A DNA stretch of 64,000 bases. Origin: Lutjanus erythropterus (Eukaryota; Chordata; Actinopteri; Lutjaniformes; Lutjanidae). The notes beneath the pieces are model-generated. The model was given only the letters and a program-made list of their open reading frames with translations. It was not told the DNA's origin and did not search any database. This document shows, piece by piece, positions 11,448-20,812 of the stretch. Both the position numbers and the translations under genes were made by a program. The stretch is from contig CM034610.1 of NCBI GenBank assembly GCA_020091685.1, forward strand, positions 26,386,094-26,450,093. Reading direction: 5' to 3'. How positions within the stretch are numbered: the stretch's first letter is position 1; each line of letters opens with the position of its first letter.

Positions 11448-11741
11448 TACAACATCAATTCCAAAAAAGCTGGGATGCTGTGTAAAATGTAAATAAAAAC
11501 AGAATGCAATGATCTGCAAAAACTTTGACTTATATTCAATTTAATACAATACAAAGACAAGATATTTAATGTTCAAACTGATTAACTTTGTTTTTTGTAA
11601 ATATACACTCATTCTGAATTTGATGCTTGCAACACATTCCAATTACACTGAATATAGGTCGAAAATGATTTGCAAATCATTGCATTCTGCTTTTATTTCC
11701 GTTTTATCCAATCTGCCAACTTTTTTGGAACTGGGGATGTA
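11448..11741. mobile_element. Tc1/mariner-type MITE (TACATCCCCAGTTCC family)
   Basis: About 294 bp. The left end holds CAATTCCAAAAAAGCTGGGA and the right end AACTTTTTTGGAACTGGGGA followed by TGTA. GCAATGATCTGCAAA and TTTGCAAATCATTGC mirror each other farther in. These are the ends of the same fish mariner-like family whose transposase relic seems to lie at 37073-37615. It ends only about 70 bp downstream of exon 11924-11813. Confidence 0.85.
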
Positions 11742-11812
11742 ATTTGTTGTTGCTGTTAACGTCACCGCAGTCCATTCGTTACACAGTCCTTCGCGCGGCA
11801 CCATTTTCATAC

Positions 11813-11924
11813 CTCTGCGAGGTCGTACAGTGGCTCGATGACGTCTCTCTCGATGGTGAGCTCGAACAAGATGAGCTCCTGGGCGAGTCTTTCCTGCGTC
11901 TCGCCACAGAGCTTCAGCATCTTC
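11813..11924 (-). CDS. arhgap44: arhgap44 exon: BAR domain
   Basis: 112 nt (1 + 37 codons). It encodes KMLKLCGETQERLAQELILF and then ELTIERDVIEPLYDLAE, the central BAR helix. The acceptor is GTTGCAG; the donor GTATGA is acceptable but not consensus. The opening G completes Gly from exon 13464-13388. An overlapping antisense frame in the same place is an open-frame shadow of this exon. Confidence 0.94.
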
Positions 11925-13290
11925 CTGCAACAGACAACAGGACCGGCAAACATCAGAGAGCGTGATGATCAAACACAGAGCCTGCGTCACGATGTGAGAT
12001 GGAGGTCTCTGAGGCTGTCACAGTTCTCCTAAATAATACAAAGTGTTTTATATGTCGCTGATATTCATGCAATATCTCTGTAACAAACACTGATGCCCAT
12101 ACATGTCCTGTATGAATTAATGCAGCGAGTGATGTAATAGAGTGTAATTCACATCAGCGGTGGACATGAATGTAGCTTGACATCAACATATAAAACATTT
12201 TTCTCTATTATCTGACATAAAACACACAGACGGTTCTGTCCTCAGAGGTTATTGTGTTTGCAAAAGAGTTAGAGAAGACCAATTTCCACAGATTTTTTTA
12301 TTGTCATACAGACGTCAACTGCAACCAAAGTGACTACCACAGTTTCCTCTACATGCATGGAAGGAGAGAGTGAGATGGGATGTTTGCAATGTGCAAGTTC
12401 ACCGCTAGATGCCACTAAATCCTACACAGTGACCCTTTAAGAACGCTTGCAAATAGACAAAAGACAAGCAAATACAAAACCCCCCCCCAAAAAAAACAGG
12501 TAAATAAAACAGCTTCACGCAGCATTTAGAAAAAGAGCTGCAAAGTGAGAAAACACAACCAAACACAATCAACACTGCAAAACACACAGAACACAACAGA
12601 AATGAGTTTTAAAGAAGTTTAATTAAACTTATGGACTTCACATTATGATTTGCAAATATTTGCAGATCTTCTGAACAGTAACTTTTTTGTCCAGCGGCCA
12701 AATGGCTTGAAAATTTATATTTTTCTGCTTACTGTGTTTATTTTAGGTTCTTCACAACAACAGTCTGCTATAAAGAAATAACAGACCGTAAAATGCTTTA
12801 ATTGACCAATCAGACTTGAGTAGTTAACAGAGCTGTTTAATAAAGCTGTTTAAAACTCCAGTGGGTTGAAAATAGCAAAGTTTTGAAGTTTTATCAAATA
12901 ATGGGGATGCAAAAACACACATTTGTTTCTGGGGCAGCTGCTCTGTGAGAGCAACAGCCAATGGGGAACCTCCTACTCAACCAGATGCACCGATAGTTTA
13001 AAGGTTTAACTTTTTCCCCCAGCTGCTCAGTCAGTCAGTAACGGACAAGTGAATTTGTAGGACTGGCCCTGCTGTTGCAGTCCAGCCAAGAACAAGAAGT
13101 AGATTAGTAGAAGAGCAGTAAAAGAAGTGTAAATTACAGTAAAGAAGTTTTGCCCTCATTTGACTGTATTTATGGACATGAATGGAAAATGCTTTCCGGG
13201 TCACCAGCTGATAAAAACATTCCTTTCCATGTCAGCGCTTTTAGAAAGAAACTGCTGTCAGTGTTGCAGATAAAAGATGATGTAAATTAC
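11925..13290. other. arhgap44 intron with one short dispersed repeat
   Basis: Mostly unassigned. At about 12380-12440 the string CACCGCTAGATGCCACTAAA followed by CCTTTAA matches a frequent teleost interspersed sequence. Confidence 0.5.
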
Positions 13291-13310
13291 TGTGTGTGTG
13301 TGTGTGTGTT

Positions 13311-13358
<48 letters not shown>

Positions 13359-13380
13359 TGTGTGTATGTGTGTGAGTGTG
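13291..13380. repeat. (GT)n microsatellite beside a splice donor
   Basis: About 90 bp of GT repeat on the plus strand with a few TTTG, GAG and TAT interruptions. In the arhgap44 transcript it reads as (CA)n and begins about 7 nt after the donor of exon 13464-13388. Confidence 0.95.
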
Positions 13381-13387
13381 TTCTCAC

Positions 13388-13464
13388 CCTAGTAGAGACT
13401 CGTCCCCGAGCACGGCCGCCCCCTCCACCATACATTGTGCGAGTGTTGTGAGAGGAAGCTTCTT
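13388..13464 (-). CDS. arhgap44: arhgap44 exon: N-terminal BAR domain
   Basis: 77 nt (25 codons + GG). It encodes KKLPLTTLAQCMVEGAAVLG and DESLLG, matching the RICH2 N-terminal BAR segment. The acceptor CTCTCCGTGCAG has a strong pyrimidine tract; the donor GTGAGA is directly followed by the CA repeat of the transcript. The joining Gly codon GG|G agrees with the next exon. Confidence 0.93.
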
Positions 13465-13910
13465 CTGCACGGAGAGAAAAAAAACCACACACAAACAAAC
13501 GATGAATCAGCCGTCACACTCTCTCTGCTCGATGTGTCATTCAACACTGGGCAAAAAAACAAAACAAATTGTAATAAACACACAAATTGTAACACACATG
13601 TTGCTGCAAAGATACACACAAAAATATGAAGGACCTGGAGGAAAAAATCCATCCCTGTCCTCTCTCAAACTGTTAAATATCATTAATGTGTTTACTGTTA
13701 ATTGTGATCCAGGAGATATTTTGTAATTAAGCGCCTTTTTTATCGTCACATTTTTTGGTAATTAATCAAAACATTTGCTTTTTGTTCTCACTTTTCCTCG
13801 GCCAGCTTTATCTATTCCAAACACTTCAGTAATATTATTATTATGAATGTGTTTCTGTGTTGTTTCTTCCCCCCCGACTCCGTGCTGCTTCTCACCGAGG
13901 GTGACCTGAC

Positions 13911-14015
13911 AGACTTCTTGTCCACGTCCACGCCCTGCTGGCCCTGCAGACAGGCGGTCAACTTCTTGTGTGTGCTGTGGGAAACCTGCTTGACCAGCTC
14001 CAGACGCTTCTCCAC
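13911..14015 (-). CDS. arhgap44: arhgap44 exon: first BAR helix
   Basis: 105 nt, 35 codons, phase 0 at both ends. It encodes VEKRLELVKQVSHSTHKKLT, ACLQGQQG and a DVDKKS end. The first block is, as I remember it, nearly identical to vertebrate ARHGAP44. The donor is taken at GTCAGG after the Ser codon because that keeps the family's DKxSKKLPL join. A GTGAGA site 19 nt farther on (GT at 13892-13891) would add 18 nt (six codons, VRSPSV) in frame and could be an alternative donor. Confidence 0.92.
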
Positions 14016-14224
14016 CTGACAGGAAACAAAAGACACACGGACCTCAGTGAGAAGAGATAACAGACACACATCCACTGCAACTGTTACATGACCTTTTAAC
14101 ATTTAACCAGTAGGAATGACAGGTAGATTTTTAGTTTTCACTGCTGGAAATTACATTTCAGTATGTCAGAATGTTGATTTAAGATGTGTGTGAAACAATT
14201 TGTTACAAATATACAGTCAAAAAA

Positions 14225-14460
14225 CAGTCTGCTCAGACGTTAAACTAGAATTAGGAGGAGGGTTGTTGTTTTTTGATTTTCTAAAACTCAAACATTTAAG
14301 TTTATCTAAGGAAGAAAAGTAAAAAAGATTATAGGTCTGCAAAACTTTTTTAGTTGATTTCAAAACTTAAGAGACTGACTTGGGCTCAAAACTCAAAAAA
14401 TCTATTGCAATAAGTTGCCTTGAAATTTTGGGTTGCCTCAACTTTGTTTTTACAGTGTTG
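14225..14460. repeat. Partial copy of the 41567-41993 MITE family
   Basis: Shares AAAACTCAAACATTTAAGTT, TCTATTGCAATAAGTTGCCT and a closing CTCAACTTTG...TTTACAGTG with the element at 41567-41993. One end seems missing. Confidence 0.6.
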
Positions 14461-14489
14461 GTATTTTCAATAATTATAAATAACTATGA

Positions 14490-14640
14490 ATAAAAACCTA
14501 TATACATACATATATATATATATTTATTTTATGTACTTTTATTGTTAGATTCTATTTTAATTTTGCTGTTGTGAAGCACTTTGTAAGTACGTTTCGAAAG
14601 TTGCTATAAAAATAAAATTTATATATAAAGAAATACAAAA
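14490..14640 (+). repeat. AT microsatellite and retroposon-like tail
   Basis: A TA-rich tract at about 14505-14524, then GAAGCACTTTGTAAGTACGT and TTGCTATAAAAATAAAATTT, a tail motif common at the 3' ends of fish retroposons. A related tail is at 59105-59178. Confidence 0.5.
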
Positions 14641-14789
14641 TAACATGACTTTCAGTGGTATTGTTAATAATTATAAATACCTAACCTACCTAATTAAAAA
14701 ACACTATAAAACTTACAAATAAATAGAAACAATCTCCTTTACATTCTGTTTATTAATATCAATCGATTTGTCGATTTTACAGGAAAAGG

Positions 14790-14846
14790 ATTGGAGCTCA
14801 GAGCAAAAAGGGGCGGGACTTAGAAGGGTCAATTGCTATTACAGCT
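14790..14846 (-). repeat. Short dispersed repeat, inverse of 16377-16432
   Basis: GAGCAAAAAGGGGCGGGACT here is the reverse complement of the related CCTGCCCCTTTTTGCTC at 16390-16415, with similar flanks (CCAATAACAG versus its inverse). Two copies of one repeat about 1.6 kb apart and on either side of exon 15461-15422. Confidence 0.65.
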
Positions 14847-15089
14847 GCTGATTAAATGATCAAACTGTTTGCCATACTTCAACTACAGATTCACACATAA
14901 TGCCAGTTTCAGGACGCCTCCACTGGCAGTTACAGACATGCACATGCAGGCACTTAAAGCCTGGAGCTAAAATCCAGTCTGATTAATAAATACAGGCTGT
15001 GCAGCTGTCAGTCTGAGCTGTTTGTCTCTAAAAATACTCGTATCAAAACAAGCCAGTGACTCTTACACAACACCATTACCTGTCTCACT

Positions 15090-15290
15090 TAAATGCCCCT
15101 CGTTTCATTAAACCAGCTCAGTGGAACTGAAGTCGCTGCCACTGAGGGCGGCATTAATCAGATCAATTACAGCGCTGCACCCTCGAGTCAATCAGTGGGG
15201 ACGTTCAGCCTTTTGTCTCACAAAGAGGCTCAATTTCAGCGCTCATTAATGTTGCCCAAGGACATCTGAAAAACTCATTTTATGCACACT
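15090..15290. promoter_or_regulatory. Candidate conserved noncoding block
   Basis: GC-balanced, repeat-free sequence about 150-350 bp from the small exon 15461-15422, on its downstream side. It has dense TAAT/ATTA homeodomain-like cores, for example GGCATTAATCAGATCAATTA and GCGCTCATTAATGTTGCCC. This is composition-based inference; no alignment was possible. Confidence 0.25.
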
Positions 15291-15358
15291 GAATACTTTG
15301 CACCAATAATGATTTTTCCTACTAGAGGTAGCAAACATCATGCAGATACTGAGGGATA

Positions 15359-15370
<12 letters not shown>

Positions 15371-15406
<36 letters not shown>
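15371..15406. repeat. (CA)n microsatellite next to a splice donor
   Basis: 18 CA units preceded by a CT run. In the transcript this is a (UG)18 tract beginning 15 nt after the donor of exon 15461-15422, followed by GA repeats. Confidence 0.95.
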
Positions 15407-15409
<3 letters not shown>

Positions 15410-15421
15410 ATTCATTAGTAC

Positions 15422-15461
15422 CTGTAGTAGGTCTTCGCTCAGTACTTCTGTTTTTTCAGCC
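15422..15461 (-). CDS. arhgap44: arhgap44 exon: N-terminal microexon-like segment
   Basis: 40 nt (1 + 13 codons), encoding AEKTEVLSEDLLQ, the residues I expect directly after the first coding exon of ARHGAP44 (family start MKKQFNRMRQL...). The acceptor CTTTTTTTCTCTTCCAG is very strong and the donor GTACTA rather weak. The opening G needs a two-base partner from the upstream exon. I searched the minus strand to the right by eye for that exon and did not find it, so it is probably beyond 64000. Confidence 0.9.
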
Positions 15462-16199
15462 CTGGAAGAGAAAAAAAGGAGGCTGTTAGGGTGGAGTTAG
15501 GGGGGGAATTACTAAATTACATAACTCGTTACCGTGGGAACTGGGCAACATACACACATACTACTCTATCAATGTAATTACATCATTAATTTTTGTGCAC
15601 ATAATAAATAATATTGCAGTTGCAGCCTGGAGCAAATCATGCGGCAGGAATGTTTATTTTTCAACAGTTTCAAGGGGCCTAAAGCTGTCTCAGGTTGGAA
15701 ATCTGACAGAAACCAGAGCTTGACTGTCACTCGGGATGCTTTTTGGACGTACAGATCGACGCTGGCTCAGTCAGTCTCTTTATATATATGAAATTAAATG
15801 CATATGTACATGTCCTGGAAGAGGGATCCTCCTCCTGAGAGCTTTTTGTTCAGCTTTTCTTTTTTCTGTTGCACCCTTGAGATAAATTTCTCAGAATAAT
15901 TTTGTCTTGGCTTGAATTTACAATGACAGAGAACACAAGTGTCTCACAAAGTTAAATACCTCAGCAGTCAACATTATACACATCTCCACGGGGCCAAAAT
16001 TAGAAACGGTTCATGCTAAATTCACCACATGAAAGATCGTCTCAGAGTACGCTATGAGCCAGAACCATGACATATATCAACTGATAATAGAATAACTGCC
16101 AGATAATATGATTACTACTAAGATACAACATCACTCCATGAGAAATGTTGTTCATCAATTTCCTGACAAAGTAATAAAACAATTATGAAACAAGATTGA

Positions 16200-16432
16200 G
16201 GGTTGCAGTCATGTTAGCAGCTTTGTGAGGCTGCACACAGTGATGCATTGAGCAGAATGTTAATATTAGCATGCTACCATCCTCACAATAATGTTTAATG
16301 TTTAGCAAGTATAATGTGTACCATGCTCATTCTTATTTGAGCATTTGTTAGCATGCAAAGAAATCATTAGCAATTAACCCTTCCTAAGTCCTGCCCCTTT
16401 TTGCTCTGTGGTCCAATAACAGCAAGCTTGGT
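16200..16432. repeat. Dispersed repeats: TTAGCATGCTA-type and GCCCCTTTTTGCTC-type
   Basis: 16200-16376 carries AATATTAGCATGCTACC and GAGCATTTGTTAGCATGC, pieces of the repeat also at 5500-5700. 16377-16432 is the inverse of 14790-14846. Confidence 0.55.
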
Positions 16433-16864
16433 GGAACCTTCCTGTACATAGATATGCTATATATTATGCTTATCTATGTGGAAAAGTGTGTGTGTAAAGT
16501 GTAAAATACCCAGCTAGTTAGCTTGTGTTAATTAACCAAATTTCATTGCAATTCATTCAACAGTCTGAGTAATGTGAATAAATTGAAGATTTAAATCTTT
16601 AAAAACAGGTCACTAATTCATAGTTGAACGAAAAACAGATTATTCACATTTTTGAAGCAGGTTAAGATGAAAAAATGTTGTTATAGGATAAGGAATTATT
16701 AGTAAGAACAAAATATACAAAAAGTCCAAAATGACTGGTTAATCCACCTCTAAAATATCTTTGACTTCCATACTCTGTCTGTCACACTCAACCCCACATC
16801 CACTGGTCCATACTGAAGACATAAATCAAGTCAGGAATATTTTGTTTAACATTTAAAAAAGGCT

Positions 16865-16995
16865 TAGTGATTTACTAAAACAGCTGCTCACTTTAGATTC
16901 CAGAAAACGTGACTCAAACTTGAGGAAATAGTGTATTTGTTGGGGACTATTTTCAGCAGCGGATGAATGTATGTTTGGTGTTCTGGTGAGTGTTT
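16865..16995 (+). repeat. Dispersed repeat shared with 61733-61870
   Basis: Both contain TAGTG(TATT/GTTT)TGTTGGGGACTATTTTCAGC and GCGGAT, preceded by CCTAAAACAGCTG-like and ACTCAAAC strings. Same orientation, 45 kb apart. Confidence 0.7.
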
Positions 16996-18823
16996 GTCGC
17001 AGCAGGATGATGTGTGTGGGACTGAGTCAAAATAAAGTATAACATGTGTGTTCATAGTAATAAATAAATGTGATCTAATGCATCAGCGTGGCTCACTGAT
17101 GTATTTTGTTTTTGGACAACCATTATGGTTTCCTCATGGGATTTATTGGCAAAAAGAAAGATATAAAACACTGTCAGCTTAACGAAAGACAGTTCTGTAA
17201 TAATATTCCCTGAGTTGTTAGATTATCAGTTCCTTCAGGACATTTTTTTGAAAAGTCACAGCATGTAGTCATCTGCAGACCTCAAGGCCAGCACACAGAG
17301 AGAGCGAGGTGTGAAAAGAAACGCTGATCGACTCCGTCGCTGCCTTCAGTGGTGACGGAGATCAGATCGACAGCTTGACCTAAATCAATGTGGACGTTAC
17401 AACATGCGAGGCTACGAGGAGCTAAAGGTTAATAACAAAGTACAAGATGTACTCTGGAGAAAAACGTAGCCTGGAGTGTCATGGCCTTTAGAGAACATTA
17501 CAGCAATACTTTGATCTGACGTGGAGCAGAACGTCGAGATACAAAAGTCAAAATCTACAAGAAAAGGAGAAAGAATCCATCTCATTCAGACCCGCACTTC
17601 AGCTTCTCTGTGCCATTTTTAGAAATAATTTCTCCTTTTCTATTTCCTTTTTACATCTTAATCTATAAATCCCTATAAATCTGTTTTTAATGTTTTTTAT
17701 TTTTTTGCTTGTTTTACACATTAATTCACATCATTAAAACCAGAACCATGCAGCCACAGCAAAATCCACACACACCGATTATACATCAAACATCACTTTC
17801 CATAAAAGCATCTCAACATTAAAATCCTCTTTATTGTAATATTGTCCTCAGAGATAAAACACGTGAGTGAACTCGTGAACTTCAGTTACGGAAATCACAG
17901 AAATCAACATGGGAAATCAGAGCATGGCAACGAGACGTGCGATGTTATTTTTCCACCTCTGATTTTGGAGATAAATAGTCATGAAGCACCAGAAAACCTG
18001 TATGGTGATTTACAACCTGTTCACACCCTGCTGACAGCAACAGGCAGAACATGTTCGGACGTCGTGTCACTAACATTTCAGCCCGACACCTTTTGATCAT
18101 CCATGCCAAAAAACACACAATAATGTTTTTATGTTGATTTTTATTGGCTGAGATGCAACTCTCCTGTCAAAAGGGATTAAAACAATAGGATTAATAAGTG
18201 TGAGGTCAATCTGAGGTGAATTTCTTCAGCTCCGCAGGATCAGACTTCTTGTTAAACAGGTAGAAGAAGCTGTAAAATACGTCACCTGAGAGGACAGTGA
18301 ACGCCTCTTCAGTTGAATGAGTTAAAATACTCTTTGACCACACACTTGTAAAACATTTTAAAACTAAGTAAAGTGATCAGAACAGATCGGCGAGACAAGA
18401 AAAAGGGATGAGGTTCTACTTAAGTGTTTACATCGGCTTCATGGTTAATAAAATCATAATAATACTTCAGTCAGTTTAATTTATAAGATCCCTCTGAAAT
18501 AATGCAGCAAAACATCTGGACAACAGAAACATCTTAATTTAAAAGTAAACTAAAAGTTAAAAGAAAATTAGTTTCCTAGCTAACTCTGGCAAATAAACAA
18601 ACAAACAAATAAATAAATAGTTATCTAGACTCTAAGGGTGCAACAAATGATTATTTCCATTATAAATTAATCTGATGATTTAGTTTAAAAAGCCCATTGC
18701 AGATTTCCAGTTATATTCCATTTAAATTAAAATAAAGAGAAGCCGCAAATCATCACATCTGACTGGCTGGGACTAGAAAGTTTTTTTTTTTTTTTTACTT
18801 TTACTAATTTAATACTTACACTT

Positions 18824-18837
18824 AAAACTAATTTACT
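18824..18837. repeat. Target-site duplication, 5' copy
   Basis: AAAACTAATTTACT; an identical copy follows the poly(A) at 24907-24920. Its leading A's merge with the tail, so the exact length is 10-14 bp. Confidence 0.9.
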
Positions 18838-18977
18838 GGTGGTGGGATGGAGTGATCGGACGCATGGCGTTTGCTCCCTGACATTTTATCATTTTTAAAT
18901 ATCTACACCCAAGTTTTTGCCACCATTTTTCATTTATCAAGCCCTAAGAAACAACACTACTATTCTATCGAACCAAA

Positions 18978-19874
18978 ATGAGCAAGTCTCACGGCAGTCG
19001 CGGCAAAAGTCAACAACAACTGACTCAACATTTCAGCCCACAAGACAAGGATGCTAGCAAGACGGCTCCCTGTAGCCCCAGCACAGATGCCGCTAGCGCC
19101 CAGCAGCTAACACTTGATATGCTAGTCAGTGAGCTGGAGAAGCTACGTAAGGGCGTAACAGGTGAACTTACCTCCACCTTAACCACTGCTTTGGTCCCAA
19201 TTCAAGCTTCTCTTCAAAAGATTGCGGACACCGTGGCCTCTCATACTGCCGCTATTGCTGGAATGGAGACGGCTCTCAGTGCTCATTCAGACGGAATTAC
19301 CACTCTGGAGAATGAAGTAGCTACACTGAAATCTAAATTGGAGTCCACTACCCAGATGAATGAAAAGTTGCAGCTTGCCATTGAGGATCTGGTCTCCCGT
19401 TCCAAAAGGCAGAACCTACGTGTTATTGGCATCCCAGAGGGAATGGAGGGAGATGATGCCCGACTTTTCATGACTACGCTGTTCAAAGAAGTCACCGGCG
19501 GCGCACTGTTGGATCCCAACCTGGAACTGGACCGAGCGCACCGCAGCTTGGGTCCGAAACCACCGCAAGGCTCCCGGCCCTTCATTGTGCGCTTTCACAA
19601 ATATACGCAGAAGGAGCGTATATTGCAGTGGACCAAGAAGAATCGGGACATCTCATACCGCGGACATTCCATCAGGATTTTTGAAGATTTCAGCGCCACA
19701 CTCGCCAAGAAGCGGGCCACTTTCAACAAAGTGAAGGCTTTGCTGTACAAAGATGGAATACGCTTTGGCCTCATCTACCCAGCCCGTCTGCGGATCACTA
19801 TTAACGGTCAGACTCGTATATTTGACTCCGCTGAGGAAGCAGAGCGTTTCTACCAGGACTCCAGAAGTAAGTGA
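18978..19874 (+). CDS. L1 ORF1 protein (RNA-binding chaperone), 298 aa
   Basis: Start ATG in context CCAAAATGA, stop TGA at the end. The N-terminal ~60 residues are Ser/Gln/Ala-rich and likely disordered. Residues about 75-135 have heptad-like spacing of Leu, Ile and Met, suggesting the trimerising coiled coil. The RRM follows with NLRVIGIPEG at 146-155, and DRAHRSLG near 185-192 is the conserved RNA-binding loop of L1 ORF1p. The C-terminal domain continues with RPFIVRFHKYTQKERIL. In the L1 family this protein coats its own RNA and helps target-primed reverse transcription. Length is close to that of other L1 ORF1 proteins, and no break is seen. Confidence 0.94.
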   Translation: MSKSHGSRGKSQQQLTQHFSPQDKDASKTAPCSPSTDAASAQQLTLDMLVSELEKLRKGVTGELTSTLTTALVPIQASLQKIADTVASHTAAIAGMETALSAHSDGITTLENEVATLKSKLESTTQMNEKLQLAIEDLVSRSKRQNLRVIGIPEGMEGDDARLFMTTLFKEVTGGALLDPNLELDRAHRSLGPKPPQGSRPFIVRFHKYTQKERILQWTKKNRDISYRGHSIRIFEDFSATLAKKRATFNKVKALLYKDGIRFGLIYPARLRITINGQTRIFDSAEEAERFYQDSRSK

Positions 19875-20812
19875 ATGTAGCTGAACTGTGTATCAACGTG
19901 CCCTCTTAATTTTATTTGTCAGTCTTGGGCTATATTTTTCTTATTATCTGAAGAAACTCGGCTGATGGCCTCAGGATTGATCATTTTATTTTATTTATTT
20001 ATTTTTTCTTTTCTTTTCTTTCTCTGTTTCTGGTAACTGAACACAAGCTGCTGACACCCTCTGTAATTTATATTTTGTAGTTATTTATTTTCTCTCTCTG
20101 ATATTTGAATGCAAGCAGCAGAAGACTTCTGAATTTTAATTTATCTTTACTCCTCATTTCAGTAACTGAATACAAGTTACAAGTGACCTATTTATTTATT
20201 TATTTCTATTTTTATTTATTTTCTTTTATTTATTTATTTGTTTATTTATTTATTTATTTTATTTTTTTTCTCAATGACTGGACACAGGCTACAGTTAATC
20301 TCTAATTTGTGTTTTTTGATAATAGAGTGGATGCTGTAGAGGGCCTCTGAATCTTATTTTGTTTTTGGATAACTGAAGAGACACTATAGACTGTATTCGC
20401 CATTTTGTCAAGACTGTTCACACTAAGATTTGTACAGCGAGCACAGTTGACTGCTGTTTATGGGTGTATAAGTACTAATTCATTAGAAGGGCAGCAGACT
20501 ACATCACAGTAGACTGCTGGTGTATAGTATTTCCTGCCTCTCATCTGTCTTTAAAGATGAGTTTAGGACAAGTGTGTAAGTATTTGTTAGGTTTAATGAT
20601 GTCAGTTAAGACATCTGTTATAGTTCAAATATGTGTTTTTTCTTCATCCTTTTCTGCCTTTTTTTTTCCTTATGGGAGGAACTCTTTGTATGTAACCTTG
20701 CATTGTGACAGTGTGTTTGTTGTTGATTCCTTGCTCGGTACTATTCACTCCATTTGGCTAACTTTTCATGTCAACGCTTCACTCCAAAGTCCGATATTAA
20801 GGTTTATGTTAA
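19875..20812 (+). other. L1 inter-ORF spacer with degenerate internal repeats
   Basis: 938 nt without a long frame. It contains about five or six decayed units of roughly 60-110 bp, each with a motif like TAACTGAACACAAGCTGC... CTCTGAATTTTATTTT, followed by TTTA-rich runs (20160-20265). It is much longer than the short ORF1-ORF2 gap of mammalian L1. It could hold a second promoter or the signal for ORF2 translation; this is inference. Confidence 0.6.

Larger units (their letters stand above)
483..15461 (-). other. arhgap44: arhgap44 (RICH2) partial gene, ten internal exons
   Basis: Ten minus-strand exons, in transcript order 15461-15422, 14015-13911, 13464-13388, 11924-11813, 9415-9339, 3782-3665, 2737-2669, 2569-2488, 1377-1250 and 594-483. 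Exon phases agree at every junction and total 920 nt. The product is a BAR domain that binds and bends membranes, followed by the start of a RhoGAP domain that speeds GTP hydrolysis by Rac/Cdc42-type GTPases. ARHGAP44 is known from neurons (dendritic spines, endosomal traffic). Residues such as DVQEYSADPHAIAG and KMLKLCGET favour ARHGAP44 over its paralogue ARHGAP17, which as I recall reads DEFYSDPHAVAG at the first site. Whether this is an a or b teleost copy cannot be told. The start-codon exon and the 3' half lie outside the window. Confidence 0.93.
15462..18823. other. First intron, proximal part
   Basis: Intron sequence 5' of exon 15461-15422. Besides the repeats at 16200-16432 and 16865-16995, it holds an incomplete copy of the AGAGCTGCAAC MITE family at about 18636-18690 and a T16 run at 18781-18796. 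The rest is unassigned; around 17280-17470 it is less AT-rich and apparently unique. Confidence 0.6.

Noticed and set aside
11643..11990. 115-codon minus-strand frame and two plus-strand frames over the BAR exon
   Set aside because: The correct frame, fixed by splice sites and family sequence, is another one; these are alternative-frame shadows.
13892..13911. Using GTGAGA as the main donor of exon 14015-13911
   Set aside because: The shorter exon keeps the family join DKxS-KKLPL; the longer one is kept only as a possible isoform.
17842..18096. 84-codon plus-strand frame before the LINE
   Set aside because: No recognisable motif, and outside the LINE, whose 5' end is set by the target duplication at 18824.
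19283..19598. Minus-strand frames opposite L1 ORF1
   Set aside because: Antisense shadows of ORF1 with no protein similarity that I recognise.
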